This document shows positions 1-7,539 of a stretch of 64,000 nucleotides of DNA, one piece after another. This stretch comes from CAWDVB01 sp963824105. GTDB lineage: Bacteria > Actinomycetota > Actinomycetes > Propionibacteriales > Nocardioidaceae. Below the pieces are notes generated by a model. The model made no database searches. It was not told the DNA's origin and saw nothing but the letters and a program-made list of their open reading frames with translations. Position numbers and translations under genes: made by a program. Numbering within the stretch: position 1 is the stretch's first letter; each line of letters begins with the position of its first letter. The stretch lies in assembly GCA_963824105.1 (NCBI GenBank), contig CAWGNN010000011.1:310001-374000 (forward strand), written 5' to 3'.

Positions 1-538
1 TGGGGGTGGTGACCCGGCGGTGGGCAGTGACCCGGATCGCCATGCGGGTGCAGTCGTCGAGCCAGGTCAGGATCTCGACGTCGGTGCCGTCGGCGAGGCG
101 GTAGTGGGTGAAGTCGGACTGCCAGGTCTGGTTCGGCATCGTTGCGGCGAAGCGGATGTAGGAGGACTTGGGTTTCTTCTTCGGCGCCGGGGTCACCAGG
201 CCTGCCTTGACCAGGTGTCGCGCGACTGTGGCTCTGGAGACGATGACCTGGTGGTGTCGCTCGAGGTGCCACCGGATGGTGTCGGGGCCGGCATCGAGTC
301 CCGCGGTCGAGAGTTGTCGGCGGAGCTTGAGGATCAGCTCGACCGTGGGTGCCGGTGTGGAGTTCGGGGTCGTCTTGGGTCGTCTGGACCTGGGTTCGAA
401 CGCGGCGTCGCCCTCGGCCTTGTAGCGGGCCAGGAGTTCGTAGAGCCATGACTTGGAGATGCCGTAGGCGGCGGCGACTTCGGCGGCGTCGCGGCCCTCA
501 GCGACGACAGCGGTGATGACCAGACGGGCTTTCGACAT
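1..538 (-). CDS. IS481-type transposase, N-terminal part (runs off window)
   Basis: The minus strand encodes about 179 residues from the ATG at 538 to the window edge. It opens with a helix-turn-helix region (MSKARLVITAVV..., then an AAAYGISKSWLY stretch). A basic linker follows, then the start of a DDE integrase core with WQSDFTHY and, near the edge, LDDCTR, which carry the first two acidic residues expected of the catalytic triad. This order and spacing is typical of IS481-family transposases in actinobacteria. The third acidic residue and the C-terminus lie outside the window, so intactness cannot be judged. A pair of short palindromes lies just upstream (565-640). It is not a simple 5' continuation of the separate IS481 tail at 675-1004, because an intervening start region and hairpin separate them. 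Confidence 0.85.
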   Translation of the reverse strand, partial: MSKARLVITAVVAEGRDAAEVAAAYGISKSWLYELLARYKAEGDAAFEPRSRRPKTTPNSTPAPTVELILKLRRQLSTAGLDAGPDTIRWHLERHHQVIVSRATVARHLVKAGLVTPAPKKKPKSSYIRFAATMPNQTWQSDFTHYRLADGTDVEILTWLDDCTRMAIRVTAHRRVTTP

Positions 539-564
539 TCACGGAGCATCACCGAGATGTCCGG

Positions 565-640
565 GATGTCTTGAGACATCGGTCCGGGATGTCCTGAACC
601 AACACACTGTCAGCCCGACCGTGTGATGTCTCAAGACATC
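565..640. repeat. Two inverted 16-bp palindromes upstream of the IS481 transposase
   Basis: Positions 565-580 read GATGTCTTGAGACATC and 625-640 read GATGTCTCAAGACATC. Each has 7-bp arms around a 2-bp centre, and each is the exact reverse complement of the other. They lie 27 bp and 87 bp upstream of the transposase ATG at 538. The outer copy could be part of the element's terminal inverted repeat and the inner one a transposase-binding or promoter site; that role is inferred. Confidence 0.6.
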
Positions 641-645
641 GGCAT

Positions 646-676
646 AGCCCGGACCTACGTTTCGTAGGTCCGGGCT
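646..676. terminator. Perfect 14-bp hairpin with 3-nt loop between IS remnants
   Basis: The arms AGCCCGGACCTACG (646-659) and CGTAGGTCCGGGCT (663-676) pair perfectly around TTT. The stop codon of the minus-strand IS481 tail (675-677) overlaps the hairpin by two bases, so it would sit immediately at the end of that message. It can act on either strand. No clear U-tract follows, so terminator function is probable rather than certain. Confidence 0.6.
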
Positions 677-1004
677 ACTTGTTTGTGGTGGCTGGTCCGG
701 GTGGTCGGCCGGTGGGCTGGTAGTCGCGGCGGGGGTCGATGATGAGCTCGCGGAGGAGTTCTCCGGTGGCGGCGTGGACGACGCGGACTTCGAGGTCCTG
801 GACGAGCAGGATGACGTAGGTTCCGGCGTAGGTCCGGCCGACGCCGATGTGGCGCAGTTGGCCGGCCACGCGGAGTGTGACGGTGCCTGCCTTGCTGATC
901 TTGTCGTGGCGGACCCGGTCGTGGCTGTCGGGGTTGGTGGTGTCGCCGGGGGTGGCTTTGGGGCGTGCGGTGTAGGCGGTGGCGGGGGTCGCTCGGTGGG
1001 GCCG
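675..1004 (-). pseudogene. IS481-type transposase, C-terminal remnant
   Basis: The minus strand from about 1004 down to the TAG at 675-677 encodes about 109 residues. They start RPHRATPATAYTARPK and include VTLRVAGQLRHIGVGRTYAG and RELIIDPRRDYQPTG. This matches the usual C-terminus of actinobacterial IS481 transposases, after the third catalytic acidic residue. Everything upstream of RPHR is replaced by sequence that reads as an IS3 transposase on the other strand, so the gene has no proper 5' end. The open frame that continues upstream across the junction is antisense to IS3 coding and is not a genuine N-terminus. It is a dead fragment. Confidence 0.8.
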
Positions 1005-1224
1005 GGTCGGATCGAGCGGGGACAACGCCGCCATGGAGAGCTTCTTCTCCCTGCTGCAGAAGAACGTCCTCGACACCCGCCGCTGGGAAACCCGCGAAGA
1101 ACTCCGCCTGGCGATCGTCACCTGGATCGAAACCAAGTACAACCGCCGCCGACGTCAACGCGCCCTCGGCAAGCTCACCCCGGTCGAGTTTGAGATGATC
1201 TACACGGCCGCACACGCGGCCTGA
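1000..1224 (+). pseudogene. IS3-family transposase (OrfB), C-terminal remnant
   Basis: About 74 residues read GRVGSSGDNAAMESFF, then WETREELRLAIVTWIE, and end with RRRRQRALGKLTPVEFEMIY. The DNAAMESFF block holds the last acidic residue of the IS3 DDE core, and the rest is the standard IS3/IS150 OrfB tail. The N-terminal two thirds are absent. The first IS3-like residues begin at about 1000, where the opposite strand still reads as an IS481 tail, so two elements were joined here. A methionine is available at 979, but the residues from 979 to about 1000 are not IS3-like. Confidence 0.8.
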
Positions 1225-1377
1225 TCACTGCACACCCCGAGTGTCAACCAGACCGGGGGCAGTCCCCCTATCCCTGCATCACGTCCACTTGACGATGTCC
1301 CGGGTGCGGGGAAAGGTGTGGCCTGGGGTCGGGCGGGGATCCCGTCCGATCCCATGTGACCGGAATGGGGGAGGGCC

Positions 1378-2187
1378 ATGAAGCATGGAGTGTGGGTGTT
1401 GCGGACCCCTGCGACTCCAGACATGCAGGAGATGCTCGAGTTCGCCGTCGCCGCAGAAGAGTCTGGTTGGGACGGGGTATTCGTCAGCGACTCGATCGCG
1501 TTCCAGAGCACTGACCCATGGGTGACCCTGAGTGCGATCGCCGCCCGAACCGAACGCGTCACCCTGGGCACGTGGATCACCGCACCGGCGCAGCAGCCGC
1601 CATGGCGGCTCGCGCAGGCGCTGGCATCCCTCGACCGACTCTCCGGTGGACGTGTCCTGCTGGGCACCGGACTGGGCGTCGGTGATGACTTCTCGAAGTT
1701 CGGCGACGACCTTTCTCCTGCGGCCCGGGCGCGCAAGTACGACGAATCCCTCGATCTGATGGCCCGCTTCTGGACGGGGCAGCCGGTGACCTTCGACGGC
1801 GAGTTCTACCAGGTCAAGGACGTGACTCTGCCGATCCTGCCGCTGCAGCAGCCGCGCATTCCCGTGGTTGTCGGCGGATGGTGGCCCAACAAGAAGCCCT
1901 TCCACCGGGCTGCGGCGTGGGATGGGCTGATGCCGTACTGGCCTGCGCTGCTCGGCGGGCAGGTCGGTCCCGAGGGGCAGACCTCGACCGGGACGAGCGA
2001 AGGAGAGTTGCGCGATCTGATGGCCTACTACCGTGATGTGGCTCAGGGAGCCGGTGAGATCGTCATTCCACGGGAGCAGCCCGACGACCCCGCATTCGAC
2101 GCTCTCGCCGAGGAGCTTGGTGCGACGTGGCTGCTGAGCGCCTACGGCCTGGATTTCGACGAGGTGCGCCAAGGGCCGCCGAGGTAG
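1378..2187 (+). CDS. LLM-class flavin-dependent oxidoreductase
   Basis: A 269-residue protein of the luciferase-like monooxygenase fold (TIM barrel, using FMN or F420). Family signs are the N-terminal GVWVLRTP strand, SGWDGVFVSD, the ARTERVTLGTWIT segment, LASLDRLSGGRVLLGTGLG, and the PRIPVVVGGWWPNK strand late in the barrel. The ATG is preceded by a strong purine-rich ribosome site (GGGGGAGG) at 1366-1374. Length is slightly under the usual 280-350. The substrate cannot be told from sequence. It stands alone between IS debris and a decayed phosphoketolase gene, so it may be accessory. Confidence 0.85.
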   Translation: MKHGVWVLRTPATPDMQEMLEFAVAAEESGWDGVFVSDSIAFQSTDPWVTLSAIAARTERVTLGTWITAPAQQPPWRLAQALASLDRLSGGRVLLGTGLGVGDDFSKFGDDLSPAARARKYDESLDLMARFWTGQPVTFDGEFYQVKDVTLPILPLQQPRIPVVVGGWWPNKKPFHRAAAWDGLMPYWPALLGGQVGPEGQTSTGTSEGELRDLMAYYRDVAQGAGEIVIPREQPDDPAFDALAEELGATWLLSAYGLDFDEVRQGPPR

Positions 2188-2314
2188 AAGAGCCAGGTCA
2201 CCGCCAAACAGCGCATCGGCATTGCCGCCGCCACTGTGCCGGGGCCGAGTCCGACATCAACCTGAACGTCCAGTCCCACACTCCCCAGGACGGGCCCCGC
2301 TCAGACGGCGGGCA

Positions 2315-2515
2315 TCACGTGGCCAAGTCGTCCAGGTCCGTGCCGAGCACAACAGCTTGAGCCTGCTCAGACCATGCCCAGTGTTCGCCGCCCTCGATCT
2401 GGGCTTCGTGCTCGCGGCAGACCAGTGTGTCCAGCACGGGATCCCCTGGCTTGTTCAGCTCAAGCGGCACTTCGCCAGGGTTCTCGCAGCGCAAGACCGC
2501 GCAGGTCGTCGTCAT
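2315..2515 (-). CDS. Small conserved-looking hypothetical protein
   Basis: From the ATG at 2515, 66 residues read MTTTCAVLRCENPGEVPLEL and end VVLGTDLDDLAT. It is acidic, with Cys5 and Cys10 and a later VCREHE. The spaced Cys/His residues (C..C...C-x2-H) hint at a small metal site. An upstream start at 2614 would add a low-complexity 33-residue extension, so the shorter form is preferred. Function is unknown. It lies in a gap between the oxidoreductase and the phosphoketolase remnant, transcribed opposite to both. Confidence 0.5.
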   Translation of the reverse strand: MTTTCAVLRCENPGEVPLELNKPGDPVLDTLVCREHEAQIEGGEHWAWSEQAQAVVLGTDLDDLAT

Positions 2516-2622
2516 GCTGGGAACACTACGCCCGCCGGCGGTCTCGACCTGTGGCTCGAGTCGGGACGCACGGAGTTGCGCGGAGGCGGGGGAGTCTCGG
2601 GGGGTCCCTGGCACGCGGCTAG

Positions 2623-2850
2623 ACTGAGGAAGGCACCATCAGCACCCCGTTCGACGGGTGAGTGCAGGACCGGCGGGACCGGATCCACCTCGTCCAAGAC
2701 GGCATCGAGCGGCTTCCACAGATTGGCGCCGTCGGCGACCGTCTCAACCGGACGATGGCCGACAAGCTTGTCGAACACAGTCTCCAGAGCAACCAGCACG
2801 TTCAGGACCTACCCGAGATCCGGGACTGGACCTGGGACGTCCAGACAGAA
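2623..2850 (+). pseudogene. Phosphoketolase C-terminal remnant with in-frame stop
   Basis: In one frame the sequence reads TEEGTISTPFDG, a TGA stop at 2659-2661, then VQDRRDRIHLVQDGIERLPQ, a MADKLVEH segment and DLPEIRDWTWD. This is the end of xylulose-5-P/fructose-6-P phosphoketolase, whose C-terminus normally has TTPFDM...DRFHLV, a K-x2-EH helix and DLPEIRDW-W. The stop replaces the residue after the PFD motif. No phosphoketolase sequence is seen before 2623, so roughly 700 residues are missing. The open reading frame of the remnant runs on into the ATPase start region, so the normal stop is also gone. Confidence 0.75.
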
Positions 2851-2855
2851 ACATC

Positions 2856-5576
2856 ATGGGCACTAACGCCAGCAAGACCGAGCAGGGCGGCTCAGCGCCG
2901 TCGTCACCTGGCCCGAGGGGCGACTTGAAGTCGCTGCCGATGGTCGAGCTCCAAGAGCAGCTCGGGAGCTCCCCGGACGGTCTGACCCAGGACGAGGCGG
3001 CGAAACGCCTGGCCCAGTACGGGCCGAACGAGATCGCCGAGCACAAGACAAACCCTCTGTTGAAGTTCCTGTCCTACTTCTGGGGCCCGATCCCGTGGAT
3101 GATCGAGGTCGCGGTGATCCTGTCCGGTGCGGTCGGACACTGGGCGGACTTCGCCATCATCCTGCTGCTGCTGGTGGCGAACGGGGTGGTCGGGTTCTGG
3201 GAGGAGCATCAGGCGGGAAACGCGATCGATGCGTTGAAGGCCAAGCTCGCCACCAACGCCCGAGCCCTGCGCGACGGCGAATGGGCCGCTCCAGCCGCCC
3301 GCGAACTCGTGCCAGGAGACGTGATCCGGCTCCGGCTGGGCGATATCGTGCCGGCCGACGCCCGGCTGCTGGACGGCGACGACATCGAGGTCGACCAGTC
3401 GGCGCTCACCGGTGAGTCGCTGCCCGCCACCTGCACGGCAGGCGATCCAGTGTTCTCAGGCTCGATAGTCCGACGCGGCGAGATCGACGCCTTGGTGTAC
3501 GGCACCGGCGCCAACACCTACTTCGGCAAGACCGCAGAGTTGGTCCAGGACGCCCACACGGTCAGCCACTTCCAGAAGGCTGTCCTCAAGATCGGCAACT
3601 ACCTGATCATCCTTGCGGTCGCGCTGGTGGCGGTGATCGTGCTGATCTCGCTGCTACGCGGCGACGGGGTGGTGACCACCCTGCAGTTCGCCCTCGTGTT
3701 GACGGTGGCGGCGATTCCGGTGGCGATGCCCACGGTGCTGTCGGTGACGATGGCGGTGGGTGCGCGGCTGCTCGCGGCCAAGCAGGTCGTGGTCACCCGG
3801 CTGGTAGCCATCGAGGAGCTGGCCGGGGTGGACGTGCTGTGTGCGGACAAGACCGGCACCCTGACTCAGAACTCCCTCACCCTGGGTGACCCGTTCAGCG
3901 CAGGAGACACCCCTGCCGAGCAGGTCATCCTGGATGCCGCGTTGGCGTCCCGTGCGGAGGACAACGACCCCATCGATCTCGCCGTCCTTGGCGGGCTGCC
4001 CGACGACACCGCGCTGCAGGACTACAAGGTCGTCGGATTCCAGCCCTTCGACCCGGTGCACAAGCGAACCGAATCCACCGTCACCGGCCCGGACGGGACC
4101 ACCTTCAAGGTCTCCAAGGGGGCACCCCAGGTGATCCTGGCGTTGTCGGCCGAGGGTGAGCACTCTGCGCCCGCTTACGAGCAGGCAGTCGACGACTTCG
4201 CGGAGCGCGGATTCCGCTCGCTGGGCGTGGCCCGGGCGCCAGCGAAGGGCCCATGGCAGCTGGTGGGGGTGTTGCCGCTGTCCGACCCGCCCCGGGGGGA
4301 TGCCAAGTCCACGATCGCCACCGCCCAGGGCCTGGGCGTCTCGGTCAAGATGGTCACCGGTGACGCGTTGGCCATCGCGAAGGAGACCGCCACCGCGGTC
4401 GGGCTCGGGGCGAACATCCTCGACGCGAGCGGCTTGGGCGAGTCGAAGAAGACCGAGTCGGCGGAGGTGGCTGACTCGGTCGAGTCCGCCGATGGGTTCG
4501 CCCAGGTGTTCCCCGAGCACAAGTTCCACATCGTCGACGTGTTGCAGCAACGCGGCCACATCGTCGGGATGACCGGCGACGGGGTCAACGACGCTCCCGC
4601 CCTGAAGAAGGCCGACTGCGGCATCGCCGTGTCCGGTGCCACCGACGCTGCCCGCGCGGCCGCCGACATCGTGCTGCTCACCCCCGGCTTGTCGGTGATC
4701 ATCGACGCGGTCAAGGAGAGCCGGAGAATCTTCCAGCGGATGAACAGCTACGCGATCTACCGCATCGCCGAGACGCTCCGGGTTCTGCTCTTCGTGACGT
4801 TGGCGATCCTGGTCTTCGACTTCTTCCCCGTCACCGCGATCATGATCGTCATGTTGGCGCTGCTCAACGACGGTGCGATCCTGTCTATTGCCTACGACAA
4901 GGTCCACTACAAGAACCAACCCGAAGCCTGGAACATGCGTCTGGTGCTCGGCGTCGCGACGGTGCTGGGCATCATCGGCCCGATCGCGGCGTTCGGCCTG
5001 TTCTACCTCGGCAACACAGTCTTCGGCCTTGGCCACCCCCAGTTGCAGACCATGATGTATCTGATGCTCTCCGTCGCCGGACACCTCACGATCTTCCTCA
5101 CCCGCACCCGTGGCCCGTTCTGGTCCATCCGCCCGGCCCGGATTCTGCTCATTGCGGTCCTCGGCACCCAGACCATCGCCACCCTGATAGCGGTCTACGG
5201 GCTGTTCATGGACCCGCTGGGCTGGCGCTGGGCCGGGTTCGTCTGGGGATACGCCCTGGTGTGGTTCCTCCTCAGTGACCGCATCAAGCTCCTCGCCTAC
5301 CGGATCCTCGACCCCAGGCCGAGCACCGCCAACATGGACGCGGGCGCGCCGTCGACCGGGCACGGCTCGTTGGCGGAGGACGCTCCCCGGCAGGGACACA
5401 CCGCGGCCTTCTACACCGACACCGACCCCGACGATCCCGTGTATCACGACAACGACGGTTGCCCCTACGGCATCGAGATCAAGGAGCACAACAACGACCG
5501 CCTCGGCACCGACGGTCGCCGCCGCTGCACCTGGTGCACCGAACACGACCAATCGAGTCAGCCGAGCCGGCACTGA
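2856..5576 (+). CDS. Plasma-membrane H+-transporting P-type ATPase (P3A)
   Basis: A 906-residue ATP-driven proton exporter. An N-terminal cation-ATPase domain (LTQDEAAKRLAQYGPNEI) leads to the first membrane pair and the actuator motif DQSALTGESLP. PVAMPTVLSV lies in TM4, the phosphorylated Asp331 sits in DKTGTLTQN, and the hinge is MTGDGVNDAPALKKADCGIA. Several C-terminal membrane helices follow. Lack of heavy-metal domains and the PVAMP/ALLND signatures point to P3A H+-ATPases. The last 70 or so residues are hydrophilic and carry GCPYG and RRCTWC, an unusual Cys-containing tail. The ATG at 2856 has a weak ribosome site; a longer frame from 2658 overlaps the phosphoketolase remnant antisense to nothing and is not protein-like. 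PPK2 follows. Confidence 0.9.
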   Translation: MGTNASKTEQGGSAPSSPGPRGDLKSLPMVELQEQLGSSPDGLTQDEAAKRLAQYGPNEIAEHKTNPLLKFLSYFWGPIPWMIEVAVILSGAVGHWADFAIILLLLVANGVVGFWEEHQAGNAIDALKAKLATNARALRDGEWAAPAARELVPGDVIRLRLGDIVPADARLLDGDDIEVDQSALTGESLPATCTAGDPVFSGSIVRRGEIDALVYGTGANTYFGKTAELVQDAHTVSHFQKAVLKIGNYLIILAVALVAVIVLISLLRGDGVVTTLQFALVLTVAAIPVAMPTVLSVTMAVGARLLAAKQVVVTRLVAIEELAGVDVLCADKTGTLTQNSLTLGDPFSAGDTPAEQVILDAALASRAEDNDPIDLAVLGGLPDDTALQDYKVVGFQPFDPVHKRTESTVTGPDGTTFKVSKGAPQVILALSAEGEHSAPAYEQAVDDFAERGFRSLGVARAPAKGPWQLVGVLPLSDPPRGDAKSTIATAQGLGVSVKMVTGDALAIAKETATAVGLGANILDASGLGESKKTESAEVADSVESADGFAQVFPEHKFHIVDVLQQRGHIVGMTGDGVNDAPALKKADCGIAVSGATDAARAAADIVLLTPGLSVIIDAVKESRRIFQRMNSYAIYRIAETLRVLLFVTLAILVFDFFPVTAIMIVMLALLNDGAILSIAYDKVHYKNQPEAWNMRLVLGVATVLGIIGPIAAFGLFYLGNTVFGLGHPQLQTMMYLMLSVAGHLTIFLTRTRGPFWSIRPARILLIAVLGTQTIATLIAVYGLFMDPLGWRWAGFVWGYALVWFLLSDRIKLLAYRILDPRPSTANMDAGAPSTGHGSLAEDAPRQGHTAAFYTDTDPDDPVYHDNDGCPYGIEIKEHNNDRLGTDGRRRCTWCTEHDQSSQPSRH

Positions 5577-5648
5577 GCGCCGGGCCGGTACCTGATCCAC
5601 CCCGGCGAGGCGACGCTGCGGGGCCGCGGCGCGACGAAAGGACAGACT

Positions 5649-6512
5649 GTGGGTAGTGAGTCGACTGATTTCCGAGTCGAATGCGGAGGCACCGTCGACC
5701 TGGCTGACTGGCCCACCGCTGTGAAGCCGCTCTACAACTCGCACAAGAACTACAAGAAGCAGCTGAAGAAGCACGTCAAGAAGCTGAGCTCACTGCAGCG
5801 GCTGCACTACGCCTCCGACCACTGGTCGTTGCTGGTGATCTTTCAAGGCATGGACGCCGCAGGCAAGGACGGCGCAATCCGCCACGTGATGTCCGGGGTC
5901 AACCCGCAAGGCTGCCAGGTCTTCAGCTTCAAACAACCCACCGACCAAGAGCTCGACCACGACTTTCTCTGGCGCACCAGCCGCTGCCTGCCCGAACGTG
6001 GCCGGATCGGCATCTTCAATCGCTCGTACTACGAAGATGTCCTCATCGCCCGTGTCCACCCCGAAATCCTGCGCGGACATGGCCTGCCCGACGACTTGAT
6101 CGACGAGAAGACGATCTGGGAAGACCGCTACCGCTCGATCGACGACCTAGAGGCGCACCTGCACCGCAACGGCACCCAGGTCGTCAAGATCTTCCTGCAC
6201 CTTTCCAAGGACGAACAGGCCAAACGATTCCGGGCTCGCATCGACAATCCGGACAAGAACTGGAAGTTCAGCCTCGACGACATCCGTGAACGGTCCTACT
6301 GGGACACCTACATGACCGTCTATGGCGACTGCCTGAGCGCCACCAGCTCCGAGCACGCCCCCTGGTACGTCGTGCCGGCCGACGACAAACACAACGCCCG
6401 GCTGATCGTCTCCCATATCCTCGTCGACGCACTCTCCGGCCTCAAGATGGCCTACCCCGAGACGACCGATGAGCGGCGCCGGGAATTGGAGTCGTTCCGC
6501 GACCAACTCTGA
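5649..6512 (+). CDS. ppk2: Polyphosphate kinase 2 family protein
   Basis: 287 residues. PPK2 enzymes move phosphate between polyphosphate and nucleotides, usually favouring NDP or NMP phosphorylation from polyphosphate. The Walker A loop FQGMDAAGKDGAIRHVM lies near residues 65-80, GIFNRSYYEDVLIARVHP holds the Walker B-side region, and the lid R-x-R region (FRARIDNPDKNWKFS) follows. Length matches single-domain PPK2. The GTG start at 5649 has an AAAGGA site 8 bases upstream. It lies 72 bp after the H+-ATPase on the same strand, so ATP regeneration from polyphosphate may support the pump. Class I versus III cannot be settled by eye. Confidence 0.9.
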   Translation: MGSESTDFRVECGGTVDLADWPTAVKPLYNSHKNYKKQLKKHVKKLSSLQRLHYASDHWSLLVIFQGMDAAGKDGAIRHVMSGVNPQGCQVFSFKQPTDQELDHDFLWRTSRCLPERGRIGIFNRSYYEDVLIARVHPEILRGHGLPDDLIDEKTIWEDRYRSIDDLEAHLHRNGTQVVKIFLHLSKDEQAKRFRARIDNPDKNWKFSLDDIRERSYWDTYMTVYGDCLSATSSEHAPWYVVPADDKHNARLIVSHILVDALSGLKMAYPETTDERRRELESFRDQL

Positions 6513-6595
6513 CCACGGGGCCCGGGGGCACTGCCGACGATCCCGACGCGTCCGGGCGGGCCAAGATCTCCTGGAGGTCTCTAAGAAGCGGATCC

Positions 6596-7513
6596 TCAAG
6601 ATCCAGGGGCGAATCGCACCCGGGTCCCGGCCGTACCGGCCACGATGTCGGCGATGTCGGCGAGTGAGCCGATGACGGCGTCGCTGCCCGTGGCGGTCGC
6701 GAAGCTGCATGCCGCTTCGACCTTGGGTCCCATCGAGCCCGGGGGCAGGTCGAGGTCCGCCAGCTCAGCCGGCGACACCGTGCCCAGCCGACGCTGTCGC
6801 GGCGTCCCCCAGTCGACGTATACGCCGTCGACGTCGGTGGCGATGACCAGGAGGTCTGCGGCGAGTTGCTGAGCGAGCAGCGACGAGGCGAGGTCCTTGT
6901 CGATGACCGCCTCGACGCCCTGGAGCTTTCCATTCGCGTCGTACATCGTGGGAATTCCTCCGCCCCCGGCGCAGATCACGATCGTCCCGTGCTCGAGCAG
7001 GCTGCGGATCGGCCCGATCTCGAAGATCCGGGTGGGCTTCGGGCTGGCCACGACGCGACGGAACTGGTCGCCGTCGGGCGCCACCGTCCATCCGTTCTTC
7101 GTTGCGAGCAGCTCGGCGGTCTCGCGGTCGTAGACCGGCCCGATGGGTTTGGTGGGGTGGTCGAATGCCGGGTCCAGCGGGTCGACCTCGACCATGGTGA
7201 GGAGGGTGGCAAAGGGCTGTTCGGCCGGCAGAAGGTTGCCCAGTTCCTGCTCGATGACGTAGCCGATCATCGCCTCGGTCTGGGCGCCGAGCACGTCCAG
7301 GGGGTAGGGCGCCACGTCGACGTAGGCTGCCGACTGGAGGGACAGTAGCCCCACCTGGGGACCGTTCCCGTGAGCCACGACAATCTGGTTGCCGGAGGCG
7401 ATGCGGGCGATGCTCTCAGCCGCGACGCGGATGTTCGCTCGCTGGTTCTCCGCCGTCATCGGCTGTCCTCGCTGCAGCAGAGCATTGCCGCCCAACGCGA
7501 TCACGATGCGCAT
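6596..7513 (-). CDS. arcC: Carbamate kinase
   Basis: 305 residues. It converts carbamoyl phosphate plus ADP to ATP, ammonia and CO2, the energy-yielding last step of the arginine deiminase pathway. It begins MRIVIALGGNALLQRG, the typical amino-acid-kinase N-terminus, with VAHGNGPQVGLL, VICAGGGGIPT, the DKDLASSLLA segment and ATDVDGVYVDWG. Length is normal (about 310). It is the last gene of the arc operon, 26 bp after arcB. The stretch 6513-6595 to the convergent PPK2 gene has no obvious strong hairpin. Confidence 0.95.
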   Translation of the reverse strand: MRIVIALGGNALLQRGQPMTAENQRANIRVAAESIARIASGNQIVVAHGNGPQVGLLSLQSAAYVDVAPYPLDVLGAQTEAMIGYVIEQELGNLLPAEQPFATLLTMVEVDPLDPAFDHPTKPIGPVYDRETAELLATKNGWTVAPDGDQFRRVVASPKPTRIFEIGPIRSLLEHGTIVICAGGGGIPTMYDANGKLQGVEAVIDKDLASSLLAQQLAADLLVIATDVDGVYVDWGTPRQRRLGTVSPAELADLDLPPGSMGPKVEAACSFATATGSDAVIGSLADIADIVAGTAGTRVRFAPGS

Positions 7514-7539
7514 GCTGGATCCTCCCGCCCCGGTCCGGG

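Noticed and set aside
655..1215. Long minus-strand frame with a C-terminal RRPRRHRRTPPR-rich stretch.
   Set aside because: It is another frame of the IS481/IS3 remnants and has no protein-like pattern.
3654..5774. A 706-residue minus-strand frame covering the H+-ATPase.
   Set aside because: Its residues are low-complexity, Arg/Gly/Val-rich shadow composition, and the plus strand has an intact ATPase with all P-type motifs.
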